DNA from: Sedimentisphaerales bacterium | GTDB lineage: Bacteria; Planctomycetota; Phycisphaerae; Sedimentisphaerales; SM23-30 | NCBI GenBank assembly: GCA_016934515.1 | Contig: JAFGSR010000168.1 | Location: 1-64,000 of the forward strand | Direction of reading: 5' to 3' | DNA length: 64,000 nucleotides | In this document: one piece after another, positions 26,321 through 34,204 of the stretch | Numbering within the stretch: position 1 is the stretch's first letter | Layout: the number at the start of each line of letters is the position of its first letter | The notes under the pieces: model-generated | Told to the model about the DNA's origin: nothing | Database searches by the model: none | Seen by the model: only the letters and a program-made list of their open reading frames with translations | Translations under genes and position numbers: made by a program

Positions 26321-27094
26321 ATGACGGAAGAAAAAACGACTGCGTTGGCTGTGGTCAGCCATGAAAATTGGGCAATCACGGATTTCGCCGGTGGTGATTC
26401 GGCAGGCTTGAAGGAACTCATTGCCGAAAATCTGGGCGGCGAAGATTTCGGGTTGCAGGACTTGGAACGTATCACGATTCCCGCTGCCGGATTAACGAAG
26501 TGGCCAATCGCTGATGCTGAGGGCAATGACGATGTGGTTGATGCGATTGAGGGTGTGGTTATCGCTCAGTTGCCGGGCCGGGTGTATTTCGCAAAAGACA
26601 TGGCGGAGTCTGGTGGCGAGCCGCCTGACTGTCAATCGTCTGACGGTCGGATCGGCAAAGGCGATCCGGGCGGAGTGTGTGCGGACTGTCCGCTTGCTGA
26701 ATTCGGTTCGGCAAAAGAGGGAACTGCCAGAGGTCAGGCGTGTAAGCAACAAAAACACTTACTGGTGATTCGGCAAGCTGATTGTCTGCCGATTATGATT
26801 ACACTTCCGCCGACGAGCTTGAAGCCATGGAAAAAATACGCACTCCGTCTGACTCGACAGCGGTTGCCGATCCACGGGGTTGTTACTCGGTTCACTCTGA
26901 CGGCTGACAAGAATAAGGACGGTATTAAATATTCGTTTGCAACGCCGAAGCTAATGGCAAAACTCAGCGAACCGGCAAAGGAATTTTTCAAGGGACTGAA
27001 AGCGGTGTTTGCGAATGTCGATCCGCTGCCGGAAGCACCGATGCCGTCTGAGCCAGAGGTTGACAGATCACAAGATCAAGCTCCGGTTGACTGA
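26321..27094 (+). CDS. phage protein with cysteine cluster, possible ssDNA-binding factor
   Basis: A 257-residue protein. A cysteine set (PDCQSSDG, GVCADCPLAEFG, GQACKQQ) could bind zinc or an iron-sulfur cluster, and the following part has strands of OB-like character. The C-terminus is acidic (PSEPEVDRSQDQAPVD), like many single-stranded DNA-binding proteins. It lies among helicase and primase genes. The SSB-like role is inference. Confidence 0.5.
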   Translation: MTEEKTTALAVVSHENWAITDFAGGDSAGLKELIAENLGGEDFGLQDLERITIPAAGLTKWPIADAEGNDDVVDAIEGVVIAQLPGRVYFAKDMAESGGEPPDCQSSDGRIGKGDPGGVCADCPLAEFGSAKEGTARGQACKQQKHLLVIRQADCLPIMITLPPTSLKPWKKYALRLTRQRLPIHGVVTRFTLTADKNKDGIKYSFATPKLMAKLSEPAKEFFKGLKAVFANVDPLPEAPMPSEPEVDRSQDQAPVD

Positions 27095-27109
27095 TATTTC
27101 TCCGTGACA

Positions 27110-27146
27110 GGCTTGCGGCGGGTTTGTTCCTTTACCGCCGCAGGCC
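27110..27146. promoter_or_regulatory. 12 bp perfect hairpin after the stop codon
   Basis: GGCTTGCGGCGG and CCGCCGCAGGCC pair over 12 bases (one G-U) around a 13-base loop. No T-run follows, so it is more likely an mRNA 3' stabiliser or processing signal than a terminator. It lies 16 bases after the preceding gene and upstream of the minigene and tRNA-like RNA. Confidence 0.55.
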
Positions 27147-27199
27147 ACTTTGAGAAAAGCTCAACTTTTCATTTAACTAACGTAGATCGGAGGTGCGTC

Positions 27200-27208
27200 A
27201 TGGTTTGA
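27200..27208 (+). CDS. two-codon minigene (Met-Val-stop)
   Basis: A strong ribosome site CGGAGG (27188-27193) is placed six bases before ATG-GTT-TGA. No other start nearby fits the site. Lambda has similar minigenes (bar) that drain peptidyl-tRNA. It lies 15 bases upstream of the tRNA-like RNA. It may instead be a leader signal. Confidence 0.4.
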   Translation: MV

Positions 27209-27222
27209 TTTCTTTTGAAAGG

Positions 27223-27349
27223 TAGCTCCGTGGCGAAATTGGAAGACGCACACAAAGCTGTGCTGCTAACGAACTTTAAGTGACAGCTTTGTTGATTTTG
27301 TTTTCAGTTAGCGAGGACAAATTGCAGGTTCGAGACCTGCCGGGGCTAG
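27223..27349 (+). tRNA. tRNA-like RNA with rebuilt anticodon region
   Basis: The 127 bases have a tRNA frame: acceptor UAGCUCC/GGGGCUA, a leucine-type D arm (GUGGCGAAAUUGGAAGACGC) and a good T arm (GCAGG-UUCGAGA-CCUGC). Between D and T arms are about 73 bases with no 5-7-5 anticodon arm. Instead, ACAAAGCUGU/ACAGCUUUGU makes a 10 bp stem with a 21-base loop, and UUUGUUUUC/GAGGACAAA a 9 bp stem with loop AGUUAGC. The loops hold complementary GCUAAC and GUUAGC, able to kiss. The 3' end is one base before the next ATG. Confidence 0.65.
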
Positions 27350-27350
27350 T

Positions 27351-27620
27351 ATGAATACTGAACCTATTGCATCTTTAATCGACGTTGACTGTCCGATTTG
27401 TCTGGGGCGGGGCTGGAACTGGAATGTTCAGACAGAACCGGAGTCGGAGCAGCAAGCCGACGTGATGAGTTATCTGACCGGTGGGCAAACCGACTCGGAG
27501 AAAAAGACATGTATTTTGTGTAGAGGCAAGGGCATCGTGAAACAATGGCAGCACCGCATACCAATAACGGAGTATAAAGGTCATGGCAGCTATCGACAGG
27601 GCAAATTCTGCACAGGCTAA
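27351..27620 (+). CDS. DnaJ-type zinc finger small protein
   Basis: An 89-residue protein with two CxxC pairs, CPICLGRGW and CILCRGKGI, spaced like the CxxCxGxG zinc modules of DnaJ. It starts immediately after the tRNA-like RNA, with no usual leader, and overlaps the primase gene by 38 bases. Probably a nucleic-acid or protein-binding accessory of replication. Confidence 0.65.
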   Translation: MNTEPIASLIDVDCPICLGRGWNWNVQTEPESEQQADVMSYLTGGQTDSEKKTCILCRGKGIVKQWQHRIPITEYKGHGSYRQGKFCTG

Positions 27621-29292
27621 TGCGTTTCTGGACACCTTGTTCAGAGGCGTTTCAGCGGATGAATTTTATGTCAACCTCTGGACATTACCGGACAAAAAAT
27701 CTTTGTGGGTAAGACCGCGGAGCGAGTTCCCGGAATTTCCAGAGGGCAAGGATGTTTACTTTACACCGGGGCTGACCCGGCAAGCTGATAGTTCTAATCA
27801 CAGAGTCCGGGCTTCCACGGTCGATGCGATTACTTGTATCTGGGCGGATGTGGACTATGGCACGGAGCACAAAAAGAATGTGCCTCCAGACGAAGCCACG
27901 GCTGGCGAACTGGTCCGGAAAGCCAAGCTGCATCCGTCCATTGTTATTCACACCGGACACGGCTGGCACTGCTATTGGCTGTTAAACGAGCCATGGATTT
28001 TTGCGTCTGACACTGACCGGCAGGCGGCGGCTAATCTAATCAAGAACTGGCAGGGGCATCTAAGATCAATTTTCAAAGCGGCGGGGTATGAGCTGGATGC
28101 AACTCACGATTTGGCCAGAGTTTTGCGTGTGCCGGGAACGATGAACTATAAAAGTGATCCGTTGCCGGTGAAAATCTGTTGGCCGCAGGACTGGAACGGG
28201 GGCAAGTGCCATGTGTATAACATTTCGGACTTTGGAGGGAAGCCTAAAGCTAAAACGTCTGAGAATGGCTCAGGAATAGATCGGTCGGCGGTGTCCATCG
28301 GAACTATCGACCCAGAGAAATTCGCAGTCCTGATGGCCAACAGCGATGTTTTTAAGGCCACATGGGAGCAGGACCGGGATGACTTGAGCGACACATCACC
28401 CAGCGGCTACGATATGGCGTTGGCGTGTCAGGCGGCGGCTGTGGGTTGGCCTGACGACGAGATTGCCGCTCTGCTGCTGGAGTTCCGGCGAAAGCACAAG
28501 CACGACCTGACGAAGATCACGGGGCGGGCGGATTATGTTTCTCGGACTATCGAGCGGGCGAAAATAGACACGATGTTTGATGAACCTCGTAAACCCGGCA
28601 GGCCGTCCAAACAAACCAAGAAGATTAACTCTGCTTTGTCATCGGAAGTGAATGAGCTGCTGGATCAGCTATCAGACAAAGAAAAAATTGAGGTGATCTG
28701 TCAGCAGTTAAAAGTGCCGGTAATGAGAATATTACGGCAGGGGCAGGAAAACACACAGTTTTCTGTGGTGCTTAATTTGTCGGACGGGGAACGTGAGGTT
28801 CATATCGGTAATACTCGTCAGTTTATGGATCAGCGGTGTTTTCGTGAGCGGTTGTTTGAAGCGACCGGCGAGATTCCGCCGCTACGCAAGAGCGGGCAGT
28901 GGGATAAGCTCTGCAAGTTGATGTTTCAAGTGGCCATGTTTATTGAGGATGTCGAGTCCATGGAGCTGACGCAGATTATGGATTGGCTCAGGCAGTACCT
29001 TGATAATCAGACGGTGTATCGGGGAAAAGAAATTGCTGACTGCCTGAAGACTGACCAGCCTTACATTGTCGAAGACAACAACAATGAAATTCTGCATGTG
29101 CACTCTGGTTCACTGCTGAAGTATGTGCGGAATGTAATTCAGGAGCAACCGGCAGGGGGTGATGTTCGGCGGATGCTTCGCAAGCTGGGCTTTGAACCTA
29201 AGTCGGTGGTGGCACGGGATGAGCAGGACAAAGTTGTTCACAGAAATTATTGGCGGGTCACAATGACTGGCTCGATGTGGGATGGATTTTAA
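27583..29292 (+). CDS. archaeo-eukaryotic-type primase (RepB-like) protein
   Basis: A 569-residue replication protein. The N-terminal 210 residues form an AEP primase domain: catalytic acidic motif CIWADVDYG, then the histidine-rich motif VIHTGHGWHCYWLL and LARVLRVPGTMNYK. A PriCT-like helical part (about 280-330, MALACQAAAVGWPDDEIAALLLEFR) follows, then a C-terminal domain that I do not recognise. AAAGG precedes the ATG. It likely primes phage DNA synthesis with the nearby helicases. Confidence 0.82.
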   Translation: MAAIDRANSAQANAFLDTLFRGVSADEFYVNLWTLPDKKSLWVRPRSEFPEFPEGKDVYFTPGLTRQADSSNHRVRASTVDAITCIWADVDYGTEHKKNVPPDEATAGELVRKAKLHPSIVIHTGHGWHCYWLLNEPWIFASDTDRQAAANLIKNWQGHLRSIFKAAGYELDATHDLARVLRVPGTMNYKSDPLPVKICWPQDWNGGKCHVYNISDFGGKPKAKTSENGSGIDRSAVSIGTIDPEKFAVLMANSDVFKATWEQDRDDLSDTSPSGYDMALACQAAAVGWPDDEIAALLLEFRRKHKHDLTKITGRADYVSRTIERAKIDTMFDEPRKPGRPSKQTKKINSALSSEVNELLDQLSDKEKIEVICQQLKVPVMRILRQGQENTQFSVVLNLSDGEREVHIGNTRQFMDQRCFRERLFEATGEIPPLRKSGQWDKLCKLMFQVAMFIEDVESMELTQIMDWLRQYLDNQTVYRGKEIADCLKTDQPYIVEDNNNEILHVHSGSLLKYVRNVIQEQPAGGDVRRMLRKLGFEPKSVVARDEQDKVVHRNYWRVTMTGSMWDGF

Positions 29293-29304
29293 GGAGTCAA
29301 AAAA

Positions 29305-29484
29305 ATGCAGTACGCGATTTGTAGAAATTGCTCGTGGTTTGGTCAGATTGCTTTGCGATTGAAGCGGAGATTTTACCAGAGAAAAAGAAAAATCCGGAAA
29401 CGGACAGACGAAAAGTTTGCGGCGGTGACGGGCGTTCCTTGTCCTAAGTGCAAACAGCATAAGTTGAAAAGGTTGGCAATGTAA
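29305..29484 (+). CDS. 59-residue zinc-ribbon protein
   Basis: Too short for the ORF track. ATG 29305 follows AAGGAG. The protein has an N-terminal CRNC and a C-terminal CPKC pair separated by a very basic helix (LKRRFYQRKRKIRKR). It probably binds nucleic acid. Its stop shares bases with the next ATG (TAATG). Confidence 0.6.
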   Translation: MQYAICRNCSWFGQIALRLKRRFYQRKRKIRKRTDEKFAAVTGVPCPKCKQHKLKRLAM

Positions 29485-31112
29485 TGGAGTATCAAGGTTT
29501 ATATTCTGTGATCGGACCACCGGGGACCGGTAAGACTACGTTTCTGGCGAGTCAGGTCAGGAAAGTAGTGGACAGCGGTTATAAGCCGGTTGTTTGTTCG
29601 TTGACCAAAACGGCGGCGAGAGAGATTGCCAGCCGTGATCTGCCGATACCAGATCATTTTGTCGGTACGTTACACAGTCTGGCGTTTCGGGCGATTGGCC
29701 ATGATCGAAAGTTAGTTAATATTAAACAATGGAATGAAGAACACCCGGAGTATCCGCTTTCTGTGGTTACGGCGGAAACCGATGACCTGAAAGTTACCAG
29801 TGGGACCGGCAACGCCGACGAATTATATGAGCATCTTATGTTGTACCGACATCGACGCACACCGAAACAGTTGTGGAGTGCGAGAGTCAAGGCGTTTAAC
29901 AAGGTGTGGTCTGACTGGAAGTTTGAAAATGAATTTTTAGACTTTACCGACATGATCGAAGATGCTTTGGAGCGGGGCGTTGAGCCTTACGGTGAGCCGG
30001 ATATTATTATCGGTGATGAGTTGCAGGACTTTTCGCGGCTGGAGTATGAGTTAATCAGGATGTGGGGCATCAAGGCCGGAGCATTGATCGGGTGCGGTGA
30101 CGGCCAACAATCGCTCTACCAATGGCGGGGTGCAGACCCTACTATTTTCGACGATCCGATGATACCACAGGACCATCGTAGAATATTACAACAGTCTTAT
30201 CGAATACCGAGAGCGGTGCATCGAGCAGCAATCAAGTGGGTTAAGCGTCTGAGCGATTATAAACCTATCGAGTATCAGCCGAGAGATTTTGAGGGGGCGG
30301 TGCATCGTTGCCCGGCAACGACAAAGGAACCGTCACCGGCGATCAATTTGGCTGAAAAATATCTGTCCGAAGGCAAGTCAGTGATGCTGATGACAACCTG
30401 TTCTTATATGCTGAAAATTTTACTGATTCGATTGAGAGAGCGGGCGATGCTTTTCTGCAATCCATGGCGAGTTGCAAACGGGGGCTGGAATCCGTTGGCT
30501 ATGAAAAAAGGAACTTCGATGACTGATCGGGTTGCCTGCCTGCTGAAGATGGACCGGCGTACTGACGCAAATCCGCCGTGGACCGCTAAAGAATTCTGGG
30601 CATGGGCGAGTGTGTTGAAGTCTGGCGAAATATTCCTGAAGGGTAAAAAGGAAAAAGCTCAGCAGATCGTTGCTGGTTTTGAAAAAGAGGTTGCCTGGAC
30701 GGTGATCCAAGAGTTCGTTGACATGGAGAAGCTGAAGCAGATCGGTAGTTTACTGTTCGACGGCAAGGCTACTGCTGCGTTGGGCTGGTGGCAGAGCAGA
30801 TTGCGGGGGACGATGATTGACCGGGCGAAGTATCCGGTAGCGATTGTTAAGAAGCACGGGCTGGAGGCTTACGGCAAACAACCTAAGTTGTATGTGGGAA
30901 CGATTCACAGTTTTAAGGGAGCGGAAGCAGACGTTGTGTTTATTTTTCCGAGTTTATCGCCGCAAGCACACCGGGCATGGTGCGGAGAAAAAAGAAGCGG
31001 GGAGAAATCGCCGAGGGATGCGATTGTTAGAGCGTTTTATGTGGCTCTGACCAGAGCCAGAGAGCAAGTATATATTTGTCAGGATGCAAGCAGAATGAGT
31101 GTGGACCTATGA
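29484..31112 (+). CDS. UvrD/Rep-type superfamily 1 helicase
   Basis: A 542-residue ATPase. Walker A YSVIGPPGTGKTTFLASQV (residues 8-26), VCSLTKTAAREIASR, FVGTLHSLAFRAI, motif II IIGDELQDFSRLEYEL, motif III GCGDGQQSLYQWRGA, motif IV QSYRIPRAVH, and C-terminal GTIHSFKGAEADVVFI and VALTRAREQVYI. These are the ordered motifs of UvrD-like helicases. It likely unwinds DNA in phage replication or recombination. Confidence 0.9.
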   Translation: MEYQGLYSVIGPPGTGKTTFLASQVRKVVDSGYKPVVCSLTKTAAREIASRDLPIPDHFVGTLHSLAFRAIGHDRKLVNIKQWNEEHPEYPLSVVTAETDDLKVTSGTGNADELYEHLMLYRHRRTPKQLWSARVKAFNKVWSDWKFENEFLDFTDMIEDALERGVEPYGEPDIIIGDELQDFSRLEYELIRMWGIKAGALIGCGDGQQSLYQWRGADPTIFDDPMIPQDHRRILQQSYRIPRAVHRAAIKWVKRLSDYKPIEYQPRDFEGAVHRCPATTKEPSPAINLAEKYLSEGKSVMLMTTCSYMLKILLIRLRERAMLFCNPWRVANGGWNPLAMKKGTSMTDRVACLLKMDRRTDANPPWTAKEFWAWASVLKSGEIFLKGKKEKAQQIVAGFEKEVAWTVIQEFVDMEKLKQIGSLLFDGKATAALGWWQSRLRGTMIDRAKYPVAIVKKHGLEAYGKQPKLYVGTIHSFKGAEADVVFIFPSLSPQAHRAWCGEKRSGEKSPRDAIVRAFYVALTRAREQVYICQDASRMSVDL

Positions 31113-31252
31113 AAAATTTTGAAAAACTGTTTCCAACTATTTTAATATTTTTGGATGTTTGTTCAGCGGCGGGCTATCTCCCTTCTGGTGATTGGAGAAA
31201 AGTAATTTATTGGCTGGCGGCTGCTGTGTTGACTTTTGTTGTGACCTATTAA
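31109..31252 (+). CDS. 47-residue membrane microprotein
   Basis: Its ATG overlaps the helicase stop (ATGA). The peptide has two hydrophobic segments (LFPTILIFLDVCSAAGY and VIYWLAAAVLTFVVTY) separated by SGDWRK, so it should form a membrane hairpin. Unknown role. Confidence 0.5.
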   Translation: MKNFEKLFPTILIFLDVCSAAGYLPSGDWRKVIYWLAAAVLTFVVTY

Positions 31253-31272
31253 CAGAGAAAGGATGGTAAGGC

Positions 31273-31518
31273 ATGAAGATTCAAATGCAGGCGTTTATTA
31301 AGAGCTGCAAAATCACGGCTGCTTCTGGAGAGTTGACAGTTAGCGGTTTGCAATCGTCAAACGATGAGTATGAGAAAATTGCGGAGTTAATCAAGGAAAA
31401 GGAAGTGGTAACTCTGACGCTGGAGCCGGTGCAGGATCGGATGTTCGGTGATGAAGATGATTACAACAGTGAGCCAGAGAGCAAGGATGCAGACGATGAG
31501 CAAAAGCCCAAAGCGTGA
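31273..31518 (+). CDS. hypothetical phage protein
   Basis: An 81-residue protein with a small beta-alpha start (IQMQAFIKSCKITAASGELTVSGLQ) and a very acidic tail (GDEDDYNSEPESKDADDEQ). AGAAAGGA precedes the ATG. It overlaps the nuclease gene by 23 bases. No family recognised. Confidence 0.55.
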   Translation: MKIQMQAFIKSCKITAASGELTVSGLQSSNDEYEKIAELIKEKEVVTLTLEPVQDRMFGDEDDYNSEPESKDADDEQKPKA

Positions 31519-31801
31519 GTCGTATCTGGCAAAGCAATGTTTGAGCTGGCTTAACTGTCGGCTCAATACATTGTTTTTCAAGGTCCATGGTGGGCCGTTT
31601 CAAGCAGCGGGAGTGTCTGACCTGATCGGCTTGGTCAACGGCAGGTTTGTCGCTATCGAGTTGAAAGTTGGAAGCAACAAACCAACGAAACTGCAATCAT
31701 TTTTTATATGTACAGTTAAACAAGCAGGCGGGATAGCAGAAGTTTGCTATACGCTCGACGAAGTTAAGGCAGTATGGGAGAAAGCAGCCCGATGGCATTG
31801 A
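31496..31801 (+). CDS. VRR-NUC domain nuclease
   Basis: A 101-residue stand-alone VRR-NUC nuclease, a PD-(D/E)xK fold often carried by phages and able to cut branched DNA. The core is GVSDLIGLVNGRFVAIELKVGSNKPTKLQ: aspartate, then E-x-K, then the Q of the helix. ATG 31496 follows AAGGA. The track start at 31448 lies in the acidic tail of the previous gene. It fits the helicase-primase cluster as a junction-processing enzyme. Confidence 0.85.
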   Translation: MSKSPKRESYLAKQCLSWLNCRLNTLFFKVHGGPFQAAGVSDLIGLVNGRFVAIELKVGSNKPTKLQSFFICTVKQAGGIAEVCYTLDEVKAVWEKAARWH

Positions 31802-32160
31802 CTAATAAAGAGCTAGAAGGAATAAAATTGTTTGTGCAGGAAGTGGGTGTGAACGCAAGAAGTCTAAAACTAAAGGACAATGTGAGCGTGAGAATTCATT
31901 GTGCGGATAACAGAAAGCAGGCGAGAGCGATGGAAGGCTGTAAGCATTTTTGGGTTGAGAGGACAGACGGTTATGAGGAACAATGTGGCGCTGCAATTTG
32001 CCTGATTTGCGGTGAGTATGACTGTGAATGTAAAGTGAGAAAAGAATTATATTGGAAGTCAGAGGCGTATAAAGTGCGCAGGATGGAATTGTTCAAAACC
32101 CTTGGTATAGCGGGAAATAAGCACGATATAGAAAAACGTATCGAGAAAGGCGGAGAGTGA
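31792..32160 (+). CDS. hypothetical phage protein with metal-binding cluster
   Basis: A 122-residue protein. The middle holds a cluster CKHFWVERTDGYEEQCGAA, then CLICGEYDCEC, which could hold zinc. It overlaps genes on both sides (TGATG at its end), so it is part of the same operon. Start could also be 31774. Confidence 0.5.
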   Translation: MALTNKELEGIKLFVQEVGVNARSLKLKDNVSVRIHCADNRKQARAMEGCKHFWVERTDGYEEQCGAAICLICGEYDCECKVRKELYWKSEAYKVRRMELFKTLGIAGNKHDIEKRIEKGGE

Positions 32161-32738
32161 TGGTTGAGCGAAAAAAAAGAACGGATGCAGATTTTTCTGA
32201 GTTTGAGTTACACATAACCCATACAGAAGAAATCTGTGTCCATTACCTCAAGAAACCGGGAAAAATGGAAGGTAGAGTTAAGTTTATTAACACCAATGGC
32301 ATCCTTGCTGTGACCGGTGATTATGGTAACTGGATTTTTTGTCGTGAATTCAGACCGTCAAAAGACGGACATGTGAGCGAACAGTATTGGAAAGAAAAGC
32401 TGCGATTTTCGTCAACGCAAAGCGGTTCGCATTTCTCCAGTGCAGATACCAGAAAAGTAATCGAAAGCGGCCTAAATGGTGACTTAGAAGAGTGGGGGTA
32501 TGAAGGGTCGCAGCTAGAGCAAATGAAAGCGTATTATCAGGAGTTACTGAAGTCTGTCGATCTGTCTGAAGGGGAGTACGTGGCTCAGGCGTTCTACGAT
32601 GATCGGCCTTCGTTCCTTGCTTGCGAAGATGTGCCGTTTGAGAAGGAAACCGACTACTGTTTGTTGGTTGTTTTCGATGCTTTTGAGGATATTTGCGACA
32701 GGATAAAAGAGGTTGGCGAACTTGAGAAAGGTGAGTGA
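32160..32738 (+). CDS. hypothetical phage protein
   Basis: A 192-residue soluble protein that I do not recognise (MVERKKRTDADFSEFELHITHTEE...). It is linked to the previous gene by a TGATG overlap and has GGCGGAG upstream. Mixed alpha and beta, acidic. No motif that I can name. Confidence 0.5.
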   Translation: MVERKKRTDADFSEFELHITHTEEICVHYLKKPGKMEGRVKFINTNGILAVTGDYGNWIFCREFRPSKDGHVSEQYWKEKLRFSSTQSGSHFSSADTRKVIESGLNGDLEEWGYEGSQLEQMKAYYQELLKSVDLSEGEYVAQAFYDDRPSFLACEDVPFEKETDYCLLVVFDAFEDICDRIKEVGELEKGE

Positions 32739-32741
32739 ATT

Positions 32742-32867
32742 ATGATACCGAACTGGTTGGCATGGATTTGTTTTATTTACACAATGGGGAGCTTGCTTCT
32801 GACGGCTGTGATTGTTCTCTGGTCAGTGCGAATCATGTTTAAAGAGGAGAAAACGAGGCTTTTTTAA
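32742..32867 (+). CDS. 41-residue single-span membrane peptide
   Basis: ATG 32742 follows GAAAGGTGAG. The peptide (MIPNWLAWICFIYTMGSLLLTAVIVLW...) has one long hydrophobic helix and a charged C-terminus (MFKEEKTRLF). It is the last gene of the early operon and precedes an AT-rich gap. Confidence 0.45.
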   Translation: MIPNWLAWICFIYTMGSLLLTAVIVLWSVRIMFKEEKTRLF

Positions 32868-33135
32868 GCAAGTAACACAGAGTAACACTAGAGCGGTTTG
32901 TTGGTGGTTTCCCCTATATAGGGAAAAATAATTATTTATGAAAAATTATTTATTCATTTAGGACCAATTACATAATTACACAGTTATAAATAAAGGACTT
33001 ATATCAATTACAGTAACCAATTACAGTAATTACAAATTAAATTTAGTCCCACCGGGTTTTTTCTCGAATAAGAGCTAATTAATTATTTTTTCTCTATATA
33101 GAGAAACGAATTACATGTGAGATCGGAGTTCGTGG
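32868..33135. repeat. AT-rich region with AATTACA repeats and two TATATA palindromes
   Basis: AATTACA occurs at least six times between about 32964 and 33117 in one orientation. The block is framed by two related palindromes, TTCCCCTATATAGGGAA (about 32917-32933) and TTCTCTATATAGAGAA (about 33090-33105). The composition and repeats fit a replication origin or multi-operator region of the phage. No protein binding is shown. Confidence 0.45.
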
Positions 33136-33429
33136 ATGGGTGAGCTTAAAAGACAGGATGCATCTTCATTGCGGTGTGTGAACAGGACACGGGGTAGCAG
33201 TAATGAAAAAAGAATCGGCTCTGAGGCTTCAGAAACGACGATTTCTCATTTTTTTACTGTGGCCCAGGGCGAACAAAAACGGCTCTCATGTATCAGAAAC
33301 GCACTTTTTTTGTTGTTTGTGCGTCCTGTGAGCGTAATTGGGTCCTTCCTGAGCATGAAAAGGCCGGAACACCCCCACGGGAACAATCACCAATGTTTTT
33401 ATTATTTCCTATCGTATGGCCAATATTAG
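33136..33429 (+). CDS. doubtful ORF, 97 codons
   Basis: ATG 33136 follows CGGAG. The product has no recognisable domain and its second half competes with the frame at 33288. It may be a real small phage gene or chance. Confidence 0.25.
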   Translation: MGELKRQDASSLRCVNRTRGSSNEKRIGSEASETTISHFFTVAQGEQKRLSCIRNALFLLFVRPVSVIGSFLSMKRPEHPHGNNHQCFYYFLSYGQY

Positions 33430-33488
33430 GCTGGAAAGGCAGAAAATCATGGCGGAAGCCGACGAAAAAAAAGAAAAAAAAGAGGTAA
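33288..33488 (+). CDS. doubtful ORF, 66 codons, CxxC start
   Basis: The first 30 residues (MYQKRTFFVVCASCERNWVLPEHEK) look like a small zinc knuckle. The end is a lysine run that overlaps the ParB-like gene in another frame. One of this and the preceding ORF is likely spurious. Confidence 0.3.
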   Translation: MYQKRTFFVVCASCERNWVLPEHEKAGTPPREQSPMFLLFPIVWPILGWKGRKSWRKPTKKKKKKR

Positions 33489-34204
33489 GCGGTGTCGAGA
33501 AAAAGAGTTATCCGCTTCGGTTGGAGTGGATTGCAGCCGGTACGCTGACCGAAAATCCGAGTAATTGGCGGAAACATTCGGCGGAGCAGATGCACTCGTT
33601 GTCGGATCTGCTCGAAGACCCGGACATCGGTTGGGCGGGTGCTTGTTTGTTTAACGAGCGAACCAAGCGGCTTATCGACGGCCATGCTCGCCGCAAGGCG
33701 GTGAGTCCTGAAACTCCGGTCCCGGTGTTGGTGGGCAATTGGTCTGAAGACGCTGAGCGAAAAATTCTGGCCACGCTCGATCCGGTGGGGGCCATGGCCG
33801 AGGGTGATTTGAATGCGTACAAGGAATTGCAAGCCATGATTGACGCGGAGAGCCTTTGGGTTCGCGATTTGATTCATAACACTACGGCGAGCCTCAGCGG
33901 TGAACAGGACGCAACTGATGCTGGTGAGGGTGATCCTGACGAGCTGGGGCCGAAGCATCCGGAGCTTGACCAGCAACCGTTCGAGCATCTGGATTATCTG
34001 ATGCTGATGTTCCGTGACGATCAAGACTTTCAGCAAGCCTGTGAGCTGTTGGGGATCAAGCGGGTAAAGGTGACGTATCCCGGTGGCATGAAAAAGGTCG
34101 GCCTGGGTAGGATAATCGACGGTCCTGTGGCAATCAAAAAACTAACGGCGAAAGCCAGTGAAGGGAGTTCGAAAAATGCAGATGGTAATTCCAACCAAGG
34201 GTAG
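33449..34204 (+). CDS. ParB/Srx-fold domain protein
   Basis: A 251-residue phage protein. After a charged N-terminus it has a ParB N-terminal-like domain: PSNWRKHSAEQMHSLSDLL, then LIDGHARRKAVSP, the signature GHxRxxA nucleotide-binding motif. The rest is acidic and helical. In phages this domain is often linked to DNA or nucleobase modification genes or to methyltransferases. It overlaps the glycosyltransferase-like gene by 29 bases. The ATG at 33449 follows GGAAAGG. Confidence 0.72.
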   Translation: MAEADEKKEKKEVSGVEKKSYPLRLEWIAAGTLTENPSNWRKHSAEQMHSLSDLLEDPDIGWAGACLFNERTKRLIDGHARRKAVSPETPVPVLVGNWSEDAERKILATLDPVGAMAEGDLNAYKELQAMIDAESLWVRDLIHNTTASLSGEQDATDAGEGDPDELGPKHPELDQQPFEHLDYLMLMFRDDQDFQQACELLGIKRVKVTYPGGMKKVGLGRIIDGPVAIKKLTAKASEGSSKNADGNSNQG

